Positions 35,572-46,268 of a stretch of 64,000 nt of DNA are shown here, in pieces. Within the stretch, counting starts at the first letter, position 1, and each line of letters begins with the position of its first letter. Source of the DNA: Sporosarcina sp. ANT_H38 (GTDB lineage Bacteria; Bacillota; Bacilli; Bacillales_A; Planococcaceae); the NCBI RefSeq assembly GCF_008369195.1, contig NZ_VOBC01000001.1, forward strand, positions 620,001 through 684,000, given 5' to 3'. The notes beneath the pieces were generated by a model. That model had not been told where the DNA came from. It searched no databases and was given only the letters and a program-made list of their open reading frames with translations. Made by a program: the position numbers and the translations under genes.

Positions 35572-35615
35572 AAAGCATCACCCGAGTTTCAAGCGGGTGA
35601 TGCTTTACTATCTTT
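35572..35615 (+). terminator. terminator of the nag operon
   Basis: A perfect 13-bp stem AAAGCATCACCCG / CGGGTGATGCTTT (35572-35584 with 35594-35606) followed by ACTATCTTTTT. Confidence 0.85.
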
Positions 35616-35714
35616 TTGGATAGCAAATCGACTTTTTTACCTAATCGATGAACTATCAATGTTAAAACGGAAATCGCTGTGATATAGTGGGAAATGTGAA
35701 AGAAGGTGTGCGTA

Positions 35715-36689
35715 TTGAGAAAGAAATACGGAAGACTCAGGAAAAAAGAAAATGTTATCGTCTTTCCGGGAACATTTGAAAAGCTTGTTGAAAATGGCCA
35801 TGTAGCCGTTGAACAGGAGAACTACGAATTGGCAGTGGAAGCATTTGACCAGGCTATTATATATGAACCTGATAATCCGGATTTTCTGGGACCTTACGCT
35901 GTTGCCCTCTACGAAACAAAAGACTTTCCACGTGCAAAGGAAATTGCAGCAAAGCTCCTTCATAGCGGAACCGCCGATTATGTCGATGCAATGGAATTAT
36001 ATTTGACAATTAGCATCCAATTGCAAGAGTACGATGAAGTTGAAATGACCATCGAAGCCCTTATTGATGAAGGGATTGTTCCGCCAGATATGCTGAATAA
36101 ATTCAATTATCTAAGGGAATTGAATGGTCGTTTGTCTGATCGCTATGTACAGGACGAACCGAGCTATCAAGTGGAAGTATTCACATTAGACGAATTCATG
36201 AAGATGGACGCGCTAGCACAACAGTATGCGCTGGCCTCTCTTGAAGGAAGCGATCTAACTGATTTAGTCCCATTACTTGAGAAAATCGCTGTGCGAGACG
36301 ATGTAGCGCCATTAGCTATAACGTTCGCATTGACTCTACTGCATCAAATAGGGTACTCTGAAGAACTCACAGTACGAAAATTTGACTGGGAAAAGTGTAT
36401 TGTACCGGCAGCCATGACATTGCCTGGGCAAGATGATTTTACAAAACAAGTCCTTACAGAAATGGATCGTCGATTACTGCAGGATCCTTCCAAATTTGAA
36501 ATGGCGCAAGGTCTCATTGAAAAATTTGCAATTACTGCATTCCCTTTTGGCTGGGGGAGTCATACAGTAGAAGAAGTCACAACAGCCTATGTAAACTACA
36601 TAGAAAGCCTGTTTTCAGGAGAACGGTTACCTGAGTCAGGGCTTAACAAACTAATTCAGCAGATCGACAACGATTCGGACCTATTGTAA
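35715..36689 (+). CDS. ysoA: TPR-repeat protein YsoA-like
   Basis: The 324-residue cytoplasmic protein has tetratricopeptide-like helical pairs near the N-terminus (residues 20-90: VENGHVAVEQENYELAVEAF, then DQAIIYEPDNPDF). An acidic, helical C-terminal half ends in SGLNKLIQQIDNDSDLL. B. subtilis ysoA sits in the same place, directly before tig, and its function is unknown. A TTG at 35715 lies 7-8 nt after AGAAGG; the GTG at 35706 overlaps that site. TPRs suggest protein-protein contact, possibly with the chaperone genes that follow (inference). Confidence 0.82.
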   Translation: MRKKYGRLRKKENVIVFPGTFEKLVENGHVAVEQENYELAVEAFDQAIIYEPDNPDFLGPYAVALYETKDFPRAKEIAAKLLHSGTADYVDAMELYLTISIQLQEYDEVEMTIEALIDEGIVPPDMLNKFNYLRELNGRLSDRYVQDEPSYQVEVFTLDEFMKMDALAQQYALASLEGSDLTDLVPLLEKIAVRDDVAPLAITFALTLLHQIGYSEELTVRKFDWEKCIVPAAMTLPGQDDFTKQVLTEMDRRLLQDPSKFEMAQGLIEKFAITAFPFGWGSHTVEEVTTAYVNYIESLFSGERLPESGLNKLIQQIDNDSDLL

Positions 36690-36799
36690 AGTGCGAAATC
36701 TGTTGAAAGATGAAGAGACTATGATATACTGAAATGGTTGTCAATGGAGTATATAAGTACGAAAAGATATTGGCCAAAACGATTCGGAGGTATTTAATT

Positions 36800-38086
36800 A
36801 TGTCAGTTAAATGGGAAAAACAAGAAGGAAACACAGGGATTCTAACAGTAGAAGTACCCGCAGAAGTAGTAACGGTGGGTCTTGATAAAGCATTCAAGAA
36901 AGTTGTGAAAACAATACAAGCACCAGGATTCCGTAAAGGGAAAATGCCACGTCAAATGTTTGAAAAAATGTATGGCGTAGAATCACTTTACAATGAAGCA
37001 CTTGATTTCATTCTTCCAGAAGCATACTCAAATGCACTTGACGAAGCAGGCGTAGAACCAATCGATCGTCCTGAAATCGATATCGAACAAATGGAAAAAG
37101 GAAAAGAACTTATCTTCAAAGCAGTTGTTACATTGAAGCCAGAAGTGAAACTTGGCGAATATAAAGGCCTTGAAGTAACACGTCAGGAAACAACAGTTAC
37201 TGACGAAGAAATCGAAGAGCAACTGAAAGATCGTCAAAAAGCTTTCGCTGAATTGGCTATCAAAGAAGATGGCGCAGTTGAAAACGGCGACACAGTGAAA
37301 ATCGACTTCGAAGGTTCTGTTGATGGAGAAGTTTTCGACGGCGGTAAATCTGAAGGATACGATCTTGAAATTGGTTCAGGTTCATTTATCCCTGGTTTCG
37401 AAGAGCAATTGATCGGCATGAAAAACGACGAAGAAAAAGACGTCGAAGTTAATTTCCCTGAAGAATACCATGCAGCAGAACTTGCTGGTAAACCAGCGAT
37501 TTTCAAAGTGAAAATTCATGAAATCAAATCAAAAGAAATTCCAGCACTTGATGATGAACTTGCAAAAGAAATTGATGAAGAAGTAGAGAGCCTTGAAGCA
37601 TTACGTACGAAGCTGAAAGAAGCAACTTTGGAAGAGAAAAAATCCGCATCTGAAGTAGCACTTCGTGATGATCTTGTCGAAGCAGCTGCGAAAAATATGG
37701 AAGTTGAAATTCCAGAAGTAATGATCAATTCTGAAATCGAACGCATGATGGAAGAATTCGGACAACGTCTTCAATCACAAGGTATGAACCTTGAGCTTTA
37801 CTTCCAGTTCTCTGGACAAGATGAAGCAGCACTTCGCGCACAAATGAAAGACGATGCACAAAACCGTGTTCGTGTTTCACTAGTACTTGAAGCAATTGGT
37901 AAAGCTGAAAACATCGTAGTTGAAGAAGCAGATATTAATGTAGAACTTGAAAAAATGTCTGAACAATTCGGTATGGATGTTGAGCAAATCAAAACTACAC
38001 TTGGTGGAACTTCAGTTCTTGAAAACGACCTTCGTTTCAATAAAACGGTTGAGTTCCTTGTTGCAAACGCAAAGATTACTGAATAA
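36800..38086 (+). CDS. tig: trigger factor (peptidyl-prolyl isomerase chaperone)
   Basis: Trigger factor binds the ribosome exit tunnel and shields new chains. The 428-residue protein has the ribosome-docking signature near residue 43 (GFRKGKMPR), a FKBP-like PPIase domain (residues 150-240: [20 protein letters not shown], then [14 protein letters not shown]) and the helical C-terminal substrate-binding domain. CGGAGG precedes ATG 36800. Gene order ysoA-tig-clpX is that of B. subtilis. It ends with an 11-bp terminator. Confidence 0.97.
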   Translation: MSVKWEKQEGNTGILTVEVPAEVVTVGLDKAFKKVVKTIQAPGFRKGKMPRQMFEKMYGVESLYNEALDFILPEAYSNALDEAGVEPIDRPEIDIEQMEKGKELIFKAVVTLKPEVKLGEYKGLEVTRQETTVTDEEIEEQLKDRQKAFAELAIKEDGAVENGDTVKIDFEGSVDGEVFDGGKSEGYDLEIGSGSFIPGFEEQLIGMKNDEEKDVEVNFPEEYHAAELAGKPAIFKVKIHEIKSKEIPALDDELAKEIDEEVESLEALRTKLKEATLEEKKSASEVALRDDLVEAAAKNMEVEIPEVMINSEIERMMEEFGQRLQSQGMNLELYFQFSGQDEAALRAQMKDDAQNRVRVSLVLEAIGKAENIVVEEADINVELEKMSEQFGMDVEQIKTTLGGTSVLENDLRFNKTVEFLVANAKITE

Positions 38087-38101
38087 TAAAGTGGAATAAG
38101 G

Positions 38102-38134
38102 ACAAGGTACGGAAGACCGTACCTTGTTTTTCAT
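38102..38134 (+). terminator. terminator after tig
   Basis: A perfect 11-bp stem ACAAGGTACGG / CCGTACCTTGT with tetraloop AAGA, followed by TTTTTCA. Confidence 0.92.
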
Positions 38135-38235
38135 AGAAAGACATAGAATATCCTTCTTGAATAGGGAAGAATTCTAATTAGTTGATAAAAATCGGGGAAT
38201 CTTGTAAGATTGTCACTTAAATAGGGGTGAGCATA

Positions 38236-39501
38236 ATGTTCAAATTTAACGATGAAAAAGATAACTTGAACTGTTCTTTTTGCGGGAAATCCCAGGAACA
38301 GGTTCGTAAGTTAGTCGCTGGTCAGGGCGTCTATATTTGTGATGAATGCGTTGAGCTTTGTGCTGAAATCGTTGAAGAGGAAGTCGGACTTGAAGAAGGT
38401 TTCGAGCTTAAAGACGTTCCAAAGCCGAAAGAAATACAAAGTATACTCGATGAGTATCTTATTGGACAGGACCGTGCAAAGAAATCACTTTCAGTTGCTG
38501 TCTATAATCACTATAAACGTGTTAATTCAAACAGCAAGATTGATGATGTCGAGCTATCGAAATCCAATATTGTCTTAATCGGACCAACAGGGAGCGGTAA
38601 AACATTACTTGCTCAAACGCTTGCTAGAATCCTCGACGTACCTTTCGCAATTGCGGATGCTACATCTTTGACTGAAGCGGGATATGTTGGAGAAGACGTA
38701 GAAAATATTCTGTTGAAACTGATTCAAGCCGCAGATTATGATGTGGATCGTGCAGAAAAAGGGATCATCTATATTGATGAAATCGATAAAGTTGCACGTA
38801 AATCCGAAAATGCATCAATTACTCGTGACGTATCAGGCGAAGGCGTCCAACAGGCACTTCTTAAAATTCTTGAAGGGACAGTTGCGAGCGTGCCACCACA
38901 AGGCGGGCGTAAACATCCTCATCAAGAATTCATCCAAATCGATACGACAAATATTCTCTTTATTGTTGGGGGAGCATTTGACGGAATCGAAGAAATTATT
39001 AAACGCCGTATAGGACAAAAAGTAATCGGATTCGGCGCAGAGCCAAACACAGTCAATGAAGAGGAGTCTTACCTTGCTAAACTGATTCCGGAAGATCTTC
39101 AACGTTTTGGTTTGATCCCAGAATTCGTAGGTCGTCTACCTGTCCTTGCGAGCTTGGAACAGTTGAGCGAAGATACGCTGTATCAGATCTTGACACTTCC
39201 GAAAAATGCAATCGTAAAACAGTACCAAAAAATGTTTGAACTTGATAATGTTGTGCTGCGATTCGAAGATGATGCTTTGCTTGAAATTGCAAAAGAGGCA
39301 ATCACACGAAAAACAGGTGCTCGTGGTCTGCGTTCAATTATCGAAAATATCATGCTCGACGTAATGTATGAACTGCCTTCACTTGAAGAAGTGACTGAGT
39401 GTAACATTACTAAAGAATCCGTCTTGGGACAATCAAATCCAATCCTTTTAACAGCGGATGGCACCCGAGTTCATCTGGATAGTGAGAAAGACTCGGCGTA
39501 A
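38236..39501 (+). CDS. clpX: ATP-dependent Clp protease ATP-binding subunit ClpX
   Basis: ClpX unfolds proteins and feeds them to ClpP. The 421-residue protein has the N-terminal zinc domain with C13, C16, C35 and C38, Walker A GPTGSGKT (116-123), Walker [14 protein letters not shown], sensor and pore loops (GYVGED; the IGF-type loop needed to contact ClpP is seen as IGFG near residue 266) and the sensor-2 region [11 protein letters not shown] 38236 is preferred over GTG 38227, which lies within the ribosome-binding site. It has its own terminator. Confidence 0.97.
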   Translation: MFKFNDEKDNLNCSFCGKSQEQVRKLVAGQGVYICDECVELCAEIVEEEVGLEEGFELKDVPKPKEIQSILDEYLIGQDRAKKSLSVAVYNHYKRVNSNSKIDDVELSKSNIVLIGPTGSGKTLLAQTLARILDVPFAIADATSLTEAGYVGEDVENILLKLIQAADYDVDRAEKGIIYIDEIDKVARKSENASITRDVSGEGVQQALLKILEGTVASVPPQGGRKHPHQEFIQIDTTNILFIVGGAFDGIEEIIKRRIGQKVIGFGAEPNTVNEEESYLAKLIPEDLQRFGLIPEFVGRLPVLASLEQLSEDTLYQILTLPKNAIVKQYQKMFELDNVVLRFEDDALLEIAKEAITRKTGARGLRSIIENIMLDVMYELPSLEEVTECNITKESVLGQSNPILLTADGTRVHLDSEKDSA

Positions 39502-39514
39502 CGCATAAAGGATG

Positions 39515-39569
39515 AAGCTGACTCCGATGACGCGCGTGAAAATGCGCTCTTCGGGTGTCAGCTTTTTTT
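39515..39569 (+). terminator. terminator after clpX
   Basis: A long hairpin with outer arms AAGCTGAC / GTCAGCTT and inner GC-rich arms (GCGC) is followed by TTTTTTTC. Confidence 0.88.
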
Positions 39570-39716
39570 CAACGTTTTAACTATACCCTGCAGATGTCTC
39601 ACATCTCTTTAAGTGGTGACAGTTTGCAATGCATACAATTCAATGGGGTTTAACCCCTCTGCTGGATGTAAGTACGCCCAAGTTGGATATACATAATTAA
39701 TGGAGGAGACTTCCGC

Positions 39717-42041
39717 ATGTCAACTAATAAATTGAACAATATACCATTGTTGCCGCTTCGAGGGTTGCTCGTGTACCCTACAATGATTTTACATATTGAT
39801 GTTGGAAGAGAACGCTCCGTATTTGCCATTGAACACGCAATCGCTCAAGATAACCTTATTTTTCTTGCTACTCAGAAAGATATAAGTATAGAAAATCCAG
39901 AACCAAAAGATCTATATAAAACAGGAACATTAGCGTTTGTTAAATCGATGACTCAATTACCAAATGGGACGTATCGCATACTTATTGAGGGAATTGAACG
40001 TGCAGAATGGTCGGATTATGAGGAAGCGGATCTATATCCTGTGGTTAAAGTAACTGGTTATCCAGATGATGAGGAAATAGACGCAGAATCGGAAGCATTA
40101 ATGAGAACATTACTTACATATTTCGAAAAGTACTCAAAAATCTCTAAAAAAGTGACAGAAGATACGTATGATTCTGTCGCTTCAATTATAGAACCGGGAA
40201 GACTTGCAGATACGGTCGCGTCTCATTTACCGCTCAAACTGATTGCAAAACAAGAAGTACTTGAAATGAAAAATGTCAATGAACGCCTTGAATGGCTTAT
40301 GACTAGACTTTATAATGAGCAAGAAGTACTTAATCTTGAAAAGAAGATTAATGAACGTGTCAGGGAAGCTATGGAGCTTACGCAAAAAGAGTTTTATTTA
40401 CGTGAGCAGATGAAGGCAATCCAGACTGAACTGGGTGATAAAGACGGTAAAGGTCTAGAAGTTGTGGAATTGAAGAGACAGATTGAGAGTTCGGGTATGC
40501 CAGAAGGTGTTAAGGAAACCGCGTCACGTGAGCTCGATAGATATGAAAAACTGCCATCTGCTGCTGCCGAAAGTGGAATCATCCGCAATTATATCGAGTG
40601 GCTCGTTACGTTACCGTGGTCAGATGCCTCAAAAGATCAACTGGACATAAATCGCTCGGAAGAAATATTAAACCGTGACCACGATGGACTGGAGACCGTT
40701 AAAGAACGTATTCTTGAATATCTGGCAGTTCGTCAGTTAACGAATTCATTACGGGGACCAATCCTTTGTCTTGCAGGTCCACCAGGTGTCGGGAAAACGT
40801 CTTTAGCCAGATCTATCGCAGAATCTCTTGGCAGGGAATTTGTTCGAATTTCACTTGGTGGAGTACGGGACGAGTCGGAAATCCGCGGTCATAGACGGAC
40901 ATATGTGGGAGCAATGCCTGGGCGAATTATTCAAGGTATGAAAAAAGCAGGTAAAATTAACCCTGTTTTCCTACTGGATGAAATCGATAAGATGTCAAAT
41001 GACTTCCGGGGGGATCCATCGTCCGCGATGCTTGAGGTACTTGACCCAGAACAAAACAATAAGTTTAGTGATCATTATATCGAAGAACCTTATAACCTAT
41101 CGAATGTCTTATTCATTGCGACTGCTAATGATTTAGGTACGATACCGGGACCGCTTCGTGATCGGATGGAAATAATTTCAATCGCCGGTTACACAGAAAT
41201 TGAGAAGCACTCTATTGCGAAAAATCACTTGATACCTAAACAGTTGAAAGAGCATGGATTGACGAAGTCACAAGTGCGTATCAATGATCCAGCAATTCAG
41301 GACATTGTAAGGTATTATACGCGTGAAGCGGGTGTACGTGGTCTAGAACGACAAATTGCAGGTATTTGCCGTAAAGCTGCGAAACTGATTGTCACGGGTG
41401 AGAAGAAGAGTATCACGGTTAGTCCGCGAACTCTTGAATCTCTCGTTGGCAAAAAGAAATACAGGTATGGCCAAGCAGAGACAGTCAATCAAATCGGTGT
41501 CGCTACAGGGCTTGCTTATACGCAAGTCGGAGGAGACACTTTGCAAATAGAAGTTTCTTTATCGCCAGGAAAAGGTAAACTTATTCTGACAGGTAAACTT
41601 GGTGACGTCATGAAAGAATCTGCACAAACAGCACTGTCCTATGTGCGTTCGAAAACTGTAGAATTCGGGATTGCTCCAGACTTCCATGAAAAGTGTGATA
41701 TCCATATCCACGTACCGGAAGGCGCGATACCTAAAGATGGTCCTTCAGCTGGTGTAACTATTGCTACAGCGCTGGTCTCTGCATTGACGAAACGGCCAGT
41801 ACGCCGTGAAGTCGGAATGACCGGTGAAATTACACTGCGCGGCAGAGTTTTGCCGATTGGTGGCGTGAAAGAAAAAACATTAAGTGCCCATCGAGCTGGC
41901 TTGACGACAATTATCTTGCCAAAAGAAAATGAGCGCGACATCGAAGATATTCCAGAAAGCGTCCGGGAAGAATTGACATTTAAACTCGTTTCTGACGCAG
42001 AAGAGGTCCTCGAAATTGCATTGGAGGAGACTTCCAAATGA
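39717..42041 (+). CDS. lonA: ATP-dependent protease LonA
   Basis: Lon degrades damaged and regulatory proteins. The 774-residue protein has the N-terminal substrate domain (residues 10-200), a coiled coil (about 215-270), the AAA+ module with Walker A GPPGVGKT (354-361) and [10 protein letters not shown], and the C-terminal protease domain with catalytic S677 (DGPSAG) and K720 (GGVKEK), the same numbering as B. subtilis LonA. It overlaps ysxC by 4 bp as in B. subtilis. The lonB gene that lies between clpX and lonA in B. subtilis is absent. Upstream is a short palindrome GGGGTTTAACCCC. Confidence 0.97.
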   Translation: MSTNKLNNIPLLPLRGLLVYPTMILHIDVGRERSVFAIEHAIAQDNLIFLATQKDISIENPEPKDLYKTGTLAFVKSMTQLPNGTYRILIEGIERAEWSDYEEADLYPVVKVTGYPDDEEIDAESEALMRTLLTYFEKYSKISKKVTEDTYDSVASIIEPGRLADTVASHLPLKLIAKQEVLEMKNVNERLEWLMTRLYNEQEVLNLEKKINERVREAMELTQKEFYLREQMKAIQTELGDKDGKGLEVVELKRQIESSGMPEGVKETASRELDRYEKLPSAAAESGIIRNYIEWLVTLPWSDASKDQLDINRSEEILNRDHDGLETVKERILEYLAVRQLTNSLRGPILCLAGPPGVGKTSLARSIAESLGREFVRISLGGVRDESEIRGHRRTYVGAMPGRIIQGMKKAGKINPVFLLDEIDKMSNDFRGDPSSAMLEVLDPEQNNKFSDHYIEEPYNLSNVLFIATANDLGTIPGPLRDRMEIISIAGYTEIEKHSIAKNHLIPKQLKEHGLTKSQVRINDPAIQDIVRYYTREAGVRGLERQIAGICRKAAKLIVTGEKKSITVSPRTLESLVGKKKYRYGQAETVNQIGVATGLAYTQVGGDTLQIEVSLSPGKGKLILTGKLGDVMKESAQTALSYVRSKTVEFGIAPDFHEKCDIHIHVPEGAIPKDGPSAGVTIATALVSALTKRPVRREVGMTGEITLRGRVLPIGGVKEKTLSAHRAGLTTIILPKENERDIEDIPESVREELTFKLVSDAEEVLEIALEETSK

Positions 42042-42619
42042 AAGTCCATAACGTAGAAATGATAATGAGTGCTGTACGACCTGATCAATATCCGATACAA
42101 GGATACCCGGAATTTGCATTAGCAGGCCGGTCTAACGTTGGTAAATCATCGTTCATTAACAAAATGATTGGCAGAAAAAGCCTTGCCAGAACTTCTTCAA
42201 AGCCTGGTAAGACTCAAACACTAAACTTTTATAAAATCGAAGAGCAAGTATTTTTCGTCGATGTACCGGGATACGGCTATGCAAAAGTATCAAAGTCATC
42301 TCGTGAAACATGGGGGAAATTCATACAAGAATATATGACTGAACGGGAACCTCTCCAAGCTGTCATCCAAATTGTTGATTTGCGTCATGCTCCAAGTGCT
42401 GAGGATTGTGCAATGTATGATTTCCTTGTGGAGAACAACATTCCTGCAATCATCATTGCGACGAAAGCGGACAAGATTCCAAAAGGGAAATGGGAAAAGC
42501 ATAAAAAAGTTGTTCGCGAAACGCTTGAGATGCGTCCATATGATGCTTTAATTGTCTTTTCGTCAGAAAAGGGAATTGGTATGGATGAAGCTTGGAGAGA
42601 AATCGAGAGCAGAATGTAA
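42038..42619 (+). CDS. ysxC: ribosome biogenesis GTPase YsxC (EngB)
   Basis: This essential GTPase acts in 50S ribosomal subunit assembly. The 193-residue protein has G1 [10 protein letters not shown]2 region [16 protein letters not shown]3 [11 protein letters not shown]4 TKADKI and G5 FSSEKG. Its ATG overlaps the lonA stop (ATGA), so translation is coupled. A terminator follows. Confidence 0.97.
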   Translation: MKVHNVEMIMSAVRPDQYPIQGYPEFALAGRSNVGKSSFINKMIGRKSLARTSSKPGKTQTLNFYKIEEQVFFVDVPGYGYAKVSKSSRETWGKFIQEYMTEREPLQAVIQIVDLRHAPSAEDCAMYDFLVENNIPAIIIATKADKIPKGKWEKHKKVVRETLEMRPYDALIVFSSEKGIGMDEAWREIESRM

Positions 42620-42632
42620 CTATAAAAGTTAG

Positions 42633-42674
42633 AAAACCGGAAGCCGAGCAATAGCTCGACTCCCGGTTTTTTTA
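42633..42674 (+). terminator. terminator after ysxC
   Basis: An inverted repeat with outer arms AAAACCGG / CCGGTTTT and inner GAGC/GCTC pairing is followed by a run of seven T. Confidence 0.88.
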
Positions 42675-42946
42675 TAGTGTGCTGTCGCTCAGAGGCTTGG
42701 AAAGCGATTAAAACGTAAGTGAACGATAAAGGATTTACACACTATCGGTATAATTCAATGGAAAATATGATCCAAGGTTATTGTAATGAAATATGGACAG
42801 TCAAATGTTGTTTATATCCACTGAAAGAACGATACAAACAAAGCAATTCAATTCAATTAAAGAAATTGTTAGCATAATAAATGTAGTTTCATGAATTAGA
42901 ATAATATGTTTTATAAAAAGCAATTAGATTCGTATGAGGTGCTAAG

Positions 42947-43507
42947 TTGGCAAAAAAGAAAATTTTAATTGGGGATACGGAAAATAAAGCATCATTCATT
43001 TTCGAACAGATAGAGCATATGAATATTCCATTCACAGTAGACATAGAAAAAATGTATGTGATAAAGAGGTCATCCGAAGAGTTGTTGACGAAGGCATGTG
43101 ATGAAGAGTATGAATTCTTTTTAACGTTTGTAGTCCAGAAAAGAGATATTGTAAAAGTAGAAGCGATTATTGCACAGCACGCCTCGCCCAATGAACGTGA
43201 TGAATGGCAGAAAAAAGCGAAAAAAATCAAAAGAAAAGAAACTTTCATTTTTGCCATTTGGATTGTCATATATTCTATTTTGATTTTGACCATTGAGGTT
43301 GGGAAAACAATAGATGGAAATAGCATTTCATACATAGCTTGCTTTATTCTATGGTTAGGCGGTACCATTTTAACGGTTAAAAATTATAGAGAGTACAAAC
43401 GAGCAAAGGAAGAAAAGTTACTTAAACAATATACGTTGTTTTCGATAATTTTTGGAAGTAGTTGCATGATTCATGCTTTCAGTTCATTTTTAACTATGAA
43501 TCGATAA
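42947..43507 (+). CDS. hypothetical membrane protein
   Basis: The 186-residue protein has a soluble N-terminal half (residues 1-95, starting KKKILIGDTENKASFIFEQI) with a charged helical linker (KKAKKIKRKE). Three predicted membrane segments follow (about 100-120, 127-145 and 163-182). Start is TTG 42947 after GAGGTG. I do not recognise it. It lies alone between ysxC and the hem operon, a position where B. subtilis has no counterpart. Confidence 0.7.
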   Translation: MAKKKILIGDTENKASFIFEQIEHMNIPFTVDIEKMYVIKRSSEELLTKACDEEYEFFLTFVVQKRDIVKVEAIIAQHASPNERDEWQKKAKKIKRKETFIFAIWIVIYSILILTIEVGKTIDGNSISYIACFILWLGGTILTVKNYREYKRAKEEKLLKQYTLFSIIFGSSCMIHAFSSFLTMNR

Positions 43508-43676
43508 TAGTGGCATTTAGCGGGCGCTTATTATTTTCGCTCCTGGAAATTGGAAGTGTACTCGAGTTTCATTTGTACACTATAATAATTTCCTCGTATA
43601 GTTTTGTTATTCTGTCGTATAGTATTGGTAAACGGTAATACAGCTTCACAAAATTTTAGTTTGTTTGGCACATTAA

Positions 43677-43724
43677 TTGCATGTAAATTTGAAGGATGTT
43701 AGAATTAGATTATAATCATTATAA
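43677..43724 (+). promoter_or_regulatory. hem operon promoter with perfect PerR box
   Basis: TTGCAT (43677-43682) and TAGAAT (43700-43705) are 17 bp apart. TTATAATCATTATAA (43710-43724) matches the PerR box TTATAATNATTATAA at every position and covers the expected start site. An overlapping second promoter (TTGAAG 43689, TATAAT 43711, 16-bp spacer) is possible. In B. subtilis hemAXCDBL is repressed by PerR and induced by peroxide. Confidence 0.88.
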
Positions 43725-43840
43725 ATAGTTATGTTTAATCATTTGTATTCATATGTTGTTCACAAATTCTCCTAAGAAAAGTGATAACTATATGGTATAA
43801 TGGAAAGCGTGAAATAGAACGTGAGAGGTGTGAACACCTG

Positions 43841-45205
43841 ATGCATACAATCGTAATCGGTGTCAATCACCGGACAGCACCTGTTGAAATAAGAGAGAAA
43901 TTATCTTTTATTGAAACAGAACTGCCACAGGCGATGCAAACATTGCAACAGCAAAAAAGTATATTAGAAAATATTATTATATCGACATGTAACCGAACTG
44001 AAATTTACGCGGTTGTTGATCAGCTACACACAGGTCGCTATTATGTGAAAAATTTCTTGGCTGAATGGTTCGATATGCCCCTTGAGTCATTCTCTTCACA
44101 TCTTATTATCATGGAAAATGATGGTGCGATTGAGCATCTAATGCGCGTATCAGCAGGCATCGATTCCATGGTTCTTGGTGAGACGCAGATTTTAGGGCAA
44201 GTGCGGGACAGTTTCCTTGAAGGCCAATCGATGGGTACAACAGGTACTCTTTTCAATGAGCTATTTAAACAAGCCGTAACGCTTGCGAAAAAAGCGCATA
44301 CTGAAACGGCAATTGGTGATAACGCTGTCTCTGTTTCCTATGCTGCTGTAGAACTCGGGAAAAAGATCTTTGGCACATTGGATAAAAAGCATGTGGCTAT
44401 TCTTGGAGCAGGTGAAATGGGTGAACTTGCCGTTAAGAACTTGCACGGAAGTGGTGCGAGCAAAGTGACTGTCGTTAATAGAACACTTTCGAAAGCGGAA
44501 GTACTTGCCGATAAATTCGGAGGCGTAGCGAAATCAATGCAAGAACTGCAATGCACACTTCTTGAAGCTGATGTACTGATCAGTTCAACGGGTGCAACCG
44601 ATTTCGTTATCGACTTTGAACTTATGCAGTTAGTAGAGCGGCTTCGTAAGGGAAGACCGATATTTATGGTTGATATCGCTGTACCGCGTGATTTAGATCC
44701 GCGTATCGGTGATTTGCCGAATGTCTTTCTTTACGACATCGATGATTTACAAGGTATTGTTGAAGCGAATCTTGCGGAAAGAAAACGGGCCGCCACAGAA
44801 ATTGGCCTCATGATTGAGCAGGAAATCGTCATATTCAAGGATTGGGTTGCTCAACTAGGAGTAGTTCCTGTCATTTCTGCACTTCGTCAAAAAGCACATC
44901 GTATCCAATCGGAAACGATGGCAAGTATAGAAAACAAAATGCCTAATTTGACGGACCGCGAGAAAAAAGTATTGAGCAAACACACTAAATCGATTGTCAA
45001 TCAATTATTGAAAGATCCTATTTTACAAGTGAAAGAATTTGCCATGGATTTGAAATCAGCTGAAAAACTGGAGTTGTTCCAGCAAATATTCGGTATTGAT
45101 GAAGATGTTGTGAAAGAGAAAGAATCGCTTGCGAAACAGGCGAAAGAACGGTTAAACGTCAGTGCAGATAAACATGTGACGCCACAACCGGATATGACAT
45201 TTTGA
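43841..45205 (+). CDS. hemA: glutamyl-tRNA reductase
   Basis: HemA reduces Glu-tRNA to glutamate-1-semialdehyde, the first committed step of C5 haem synthesis. The 454-residue protein has the catalytic cysteine region [12 protein letters not shown] (Cys near residue 50), the substrate segment [10 protein letters not shown], the NADPH loop GAGEMGEL and the C-terminal dimerisation helices. ATG 43841 lies about 10 nt after GAGAGGTG, which is partly paired in a small hairpin (AGGTGTGAACACCT). It heads hemAXCDBL. Confidence 0.96.
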   Translation: MHTIVIGVNHRTAPVEIREKLSFIETELPQAMQTLQQQKSILENIIISTCNRTEIYAVVDQLHTGRYYVKNFLAEWFDMPLESFSSHLIIMENDGAIEHLMRVSAGIDSMVLGETQILGQVRDSFLEGQSMGTTGTLFNELFKQAVTLAKKAHTETAIGDNAVSVSYAAVELGKKIFGTLDKKHVAILGAGEMGELAVKNLHGSGASKVTVVNRTLSKAEVLADKFGGVAKSMQELQCTLLEADVLISSTGATDFVIDFELMQLVERLRKGRPIFMVDIAVPRDLDPRIGDLPNVFLYDIDDLQGIVEANLAERKRAATEIGLMIEQEIVIFKDWVAQLGVVPVISALRQKAHRIQSETMASIENKMPNLTDREKKVLSKHTKSIVNQLLKDPILQVKEFAMDLKSAEKLELFQQIFGIDEDVVKEKESLAKQAKERLNVSADKHVTPQPDMTF

Positions 45206-45217
45206 ACGTTTGTCAAA

Positions 45218-45265
45218 GGGGCGTTTCCGCATCAGTGTGATACACTATAGATGCAGAAACGCCCC
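45218..45265 (+). promoter_or_regulatory. strong hairpin between hemA and hemX
   Basis: Arms 45218-45233 and 45250-45265 (GGGGCGTTTCCGCATC with GATGCAGAAACGCCCC) pair at 15 of 16 positions around a 16-nt loop. TATTAG follows, with no T-tract, so it is more likely an mRNA processing or stabilising element than a terminator. Confidence 0.6.
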
Positions 45266-45294
45266 TATTAGTTCGGAAAGGCAGAGAAGTTATC

Positions 45295-46125
45295 ATGGTG
45301 GATATGATGATGGCAAGACTGCATGAAGTGATGGTCGTACTATATGCAGTTAGCCTAGTTTTTTATTTTATAGATTACTTGAATAAAGATACATTTGCAC
45401 ACCGAAGTGCTTTTTGGATATTAAGCATCGTCTACTTTCTACAAACTTTCTTCCTTGTGATGTATATAATCGAATGGAAGAGGTTCCCGATACTCACACT
45501 GTTTGAAGGAATCTATTTTTACGCATGGCTTTTGATTACATTATCCATTATCATGCATCTATTTTACAAAGTTGGTCACGCTGTCTTTTTCTTAAATGTG
45601 ATTGGGTTTATCTTCATGACGATTCACACATTTGCACCTGAACAAATTGAACAGTCTCCAATAGGCGAGGCACTTATTTCTGAGCTGTTATTCATCCATA
45701 TTACATTCGCAATTTTGTCCTATGCGGCTTTTGCGATGTCATTTGTTTTTTCGATTCTATATCTTCTCGTCTATAAAGTTTTGAAAAAGAAGAAATGGTC
45801 AAAACAATTTAACAGGCTTCCTTCTCTTCATCAAACAGAGATGGGAATGAAGGCAGCTCTTTATACTGGTATCCCGTTTCTGCTCGTCAGTCTAATTCTC
45901 GGTATGCAGTGGGCGATTGTTGCACTTGATGAATGGTCATTTTTCGATATGAAGATTATCGGCTCCTTTATTTTACTTGTCGTGTATGGTTCTGTATTAT
46001 TCTTGAAGCGAAGTGGCAAGCTAAATGGGAATGACTTTGCATGGGCCAACGTATTCGCATTCCTTTTTGTTATCATCAATTTTTTCCTCGGAAGCAAATT
46101 ATCCGAGTTCCACTTTTGGCTTTAA
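45295..46125 (+). CDS. hemX: HemX membrane protein (cytochrome c assembly-like)
   Basis: The 276-residue protein has about eight membrane segments and belongs to the CcsA/HemX family. In B. subtilis HemX (also 276 residues) lowers the cellular amount of HemA. Conserved aromatic segments such as TLFEGIYFYAWL and ILSYAAFAMSFVFSILYLL fit the family. ATG 45295 follows GGAAAGGCAGAG. Confidence 0.93.
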   Translation: MVDMMMARLHEVMVVLYAVSLVFYFIDYLNKDTFAHRSAFWILSIVYFLQTFFLVMYIIEWKRFPILTLFEGIYFYAWLLITLSIIMHLFYKVGHAVFFLNVIGFIFMTIHTFAPEQIEQSPIGEALISELLFIHITFAILSYAAFAMSFVFSILYLLVYKVLKKKKWSKQFNRLPSLHQTEMGMKAALYTGIPFLLVSLILGMQWAIVALDEWSFFDMKIIGSFILLVVYGSVLFLKRSGKLNGNDFAWANVFAFLFVIINFFLGSKLSEFHFWL

Positions 46126-46268
46126 CTTAATTCAGCCGAGTTTCAAACCCGAACTGTATTAAGGTAAAGCCTCCGGCGGATGCGATGTTCTAAGGAAAAC
46201 TACTTTACTTAAACTAGGCACTAATTCTCCAAGGCAATATTGATTATGAAAGGTTGGATTAATTTAGT

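Noticed and set aside
35418..35600. 60-codon frame after ptsH
   Set aside because: Made of the palindrome, repeat copy C and the nag terminator; not a gene.
46126..46268. Possible sixth copy of the dispersed repeat between hemX and hemC
   Set aside because: Only short, scattered matches to the consensus (GCCTCCGGCGGATGCG); too weak to include.
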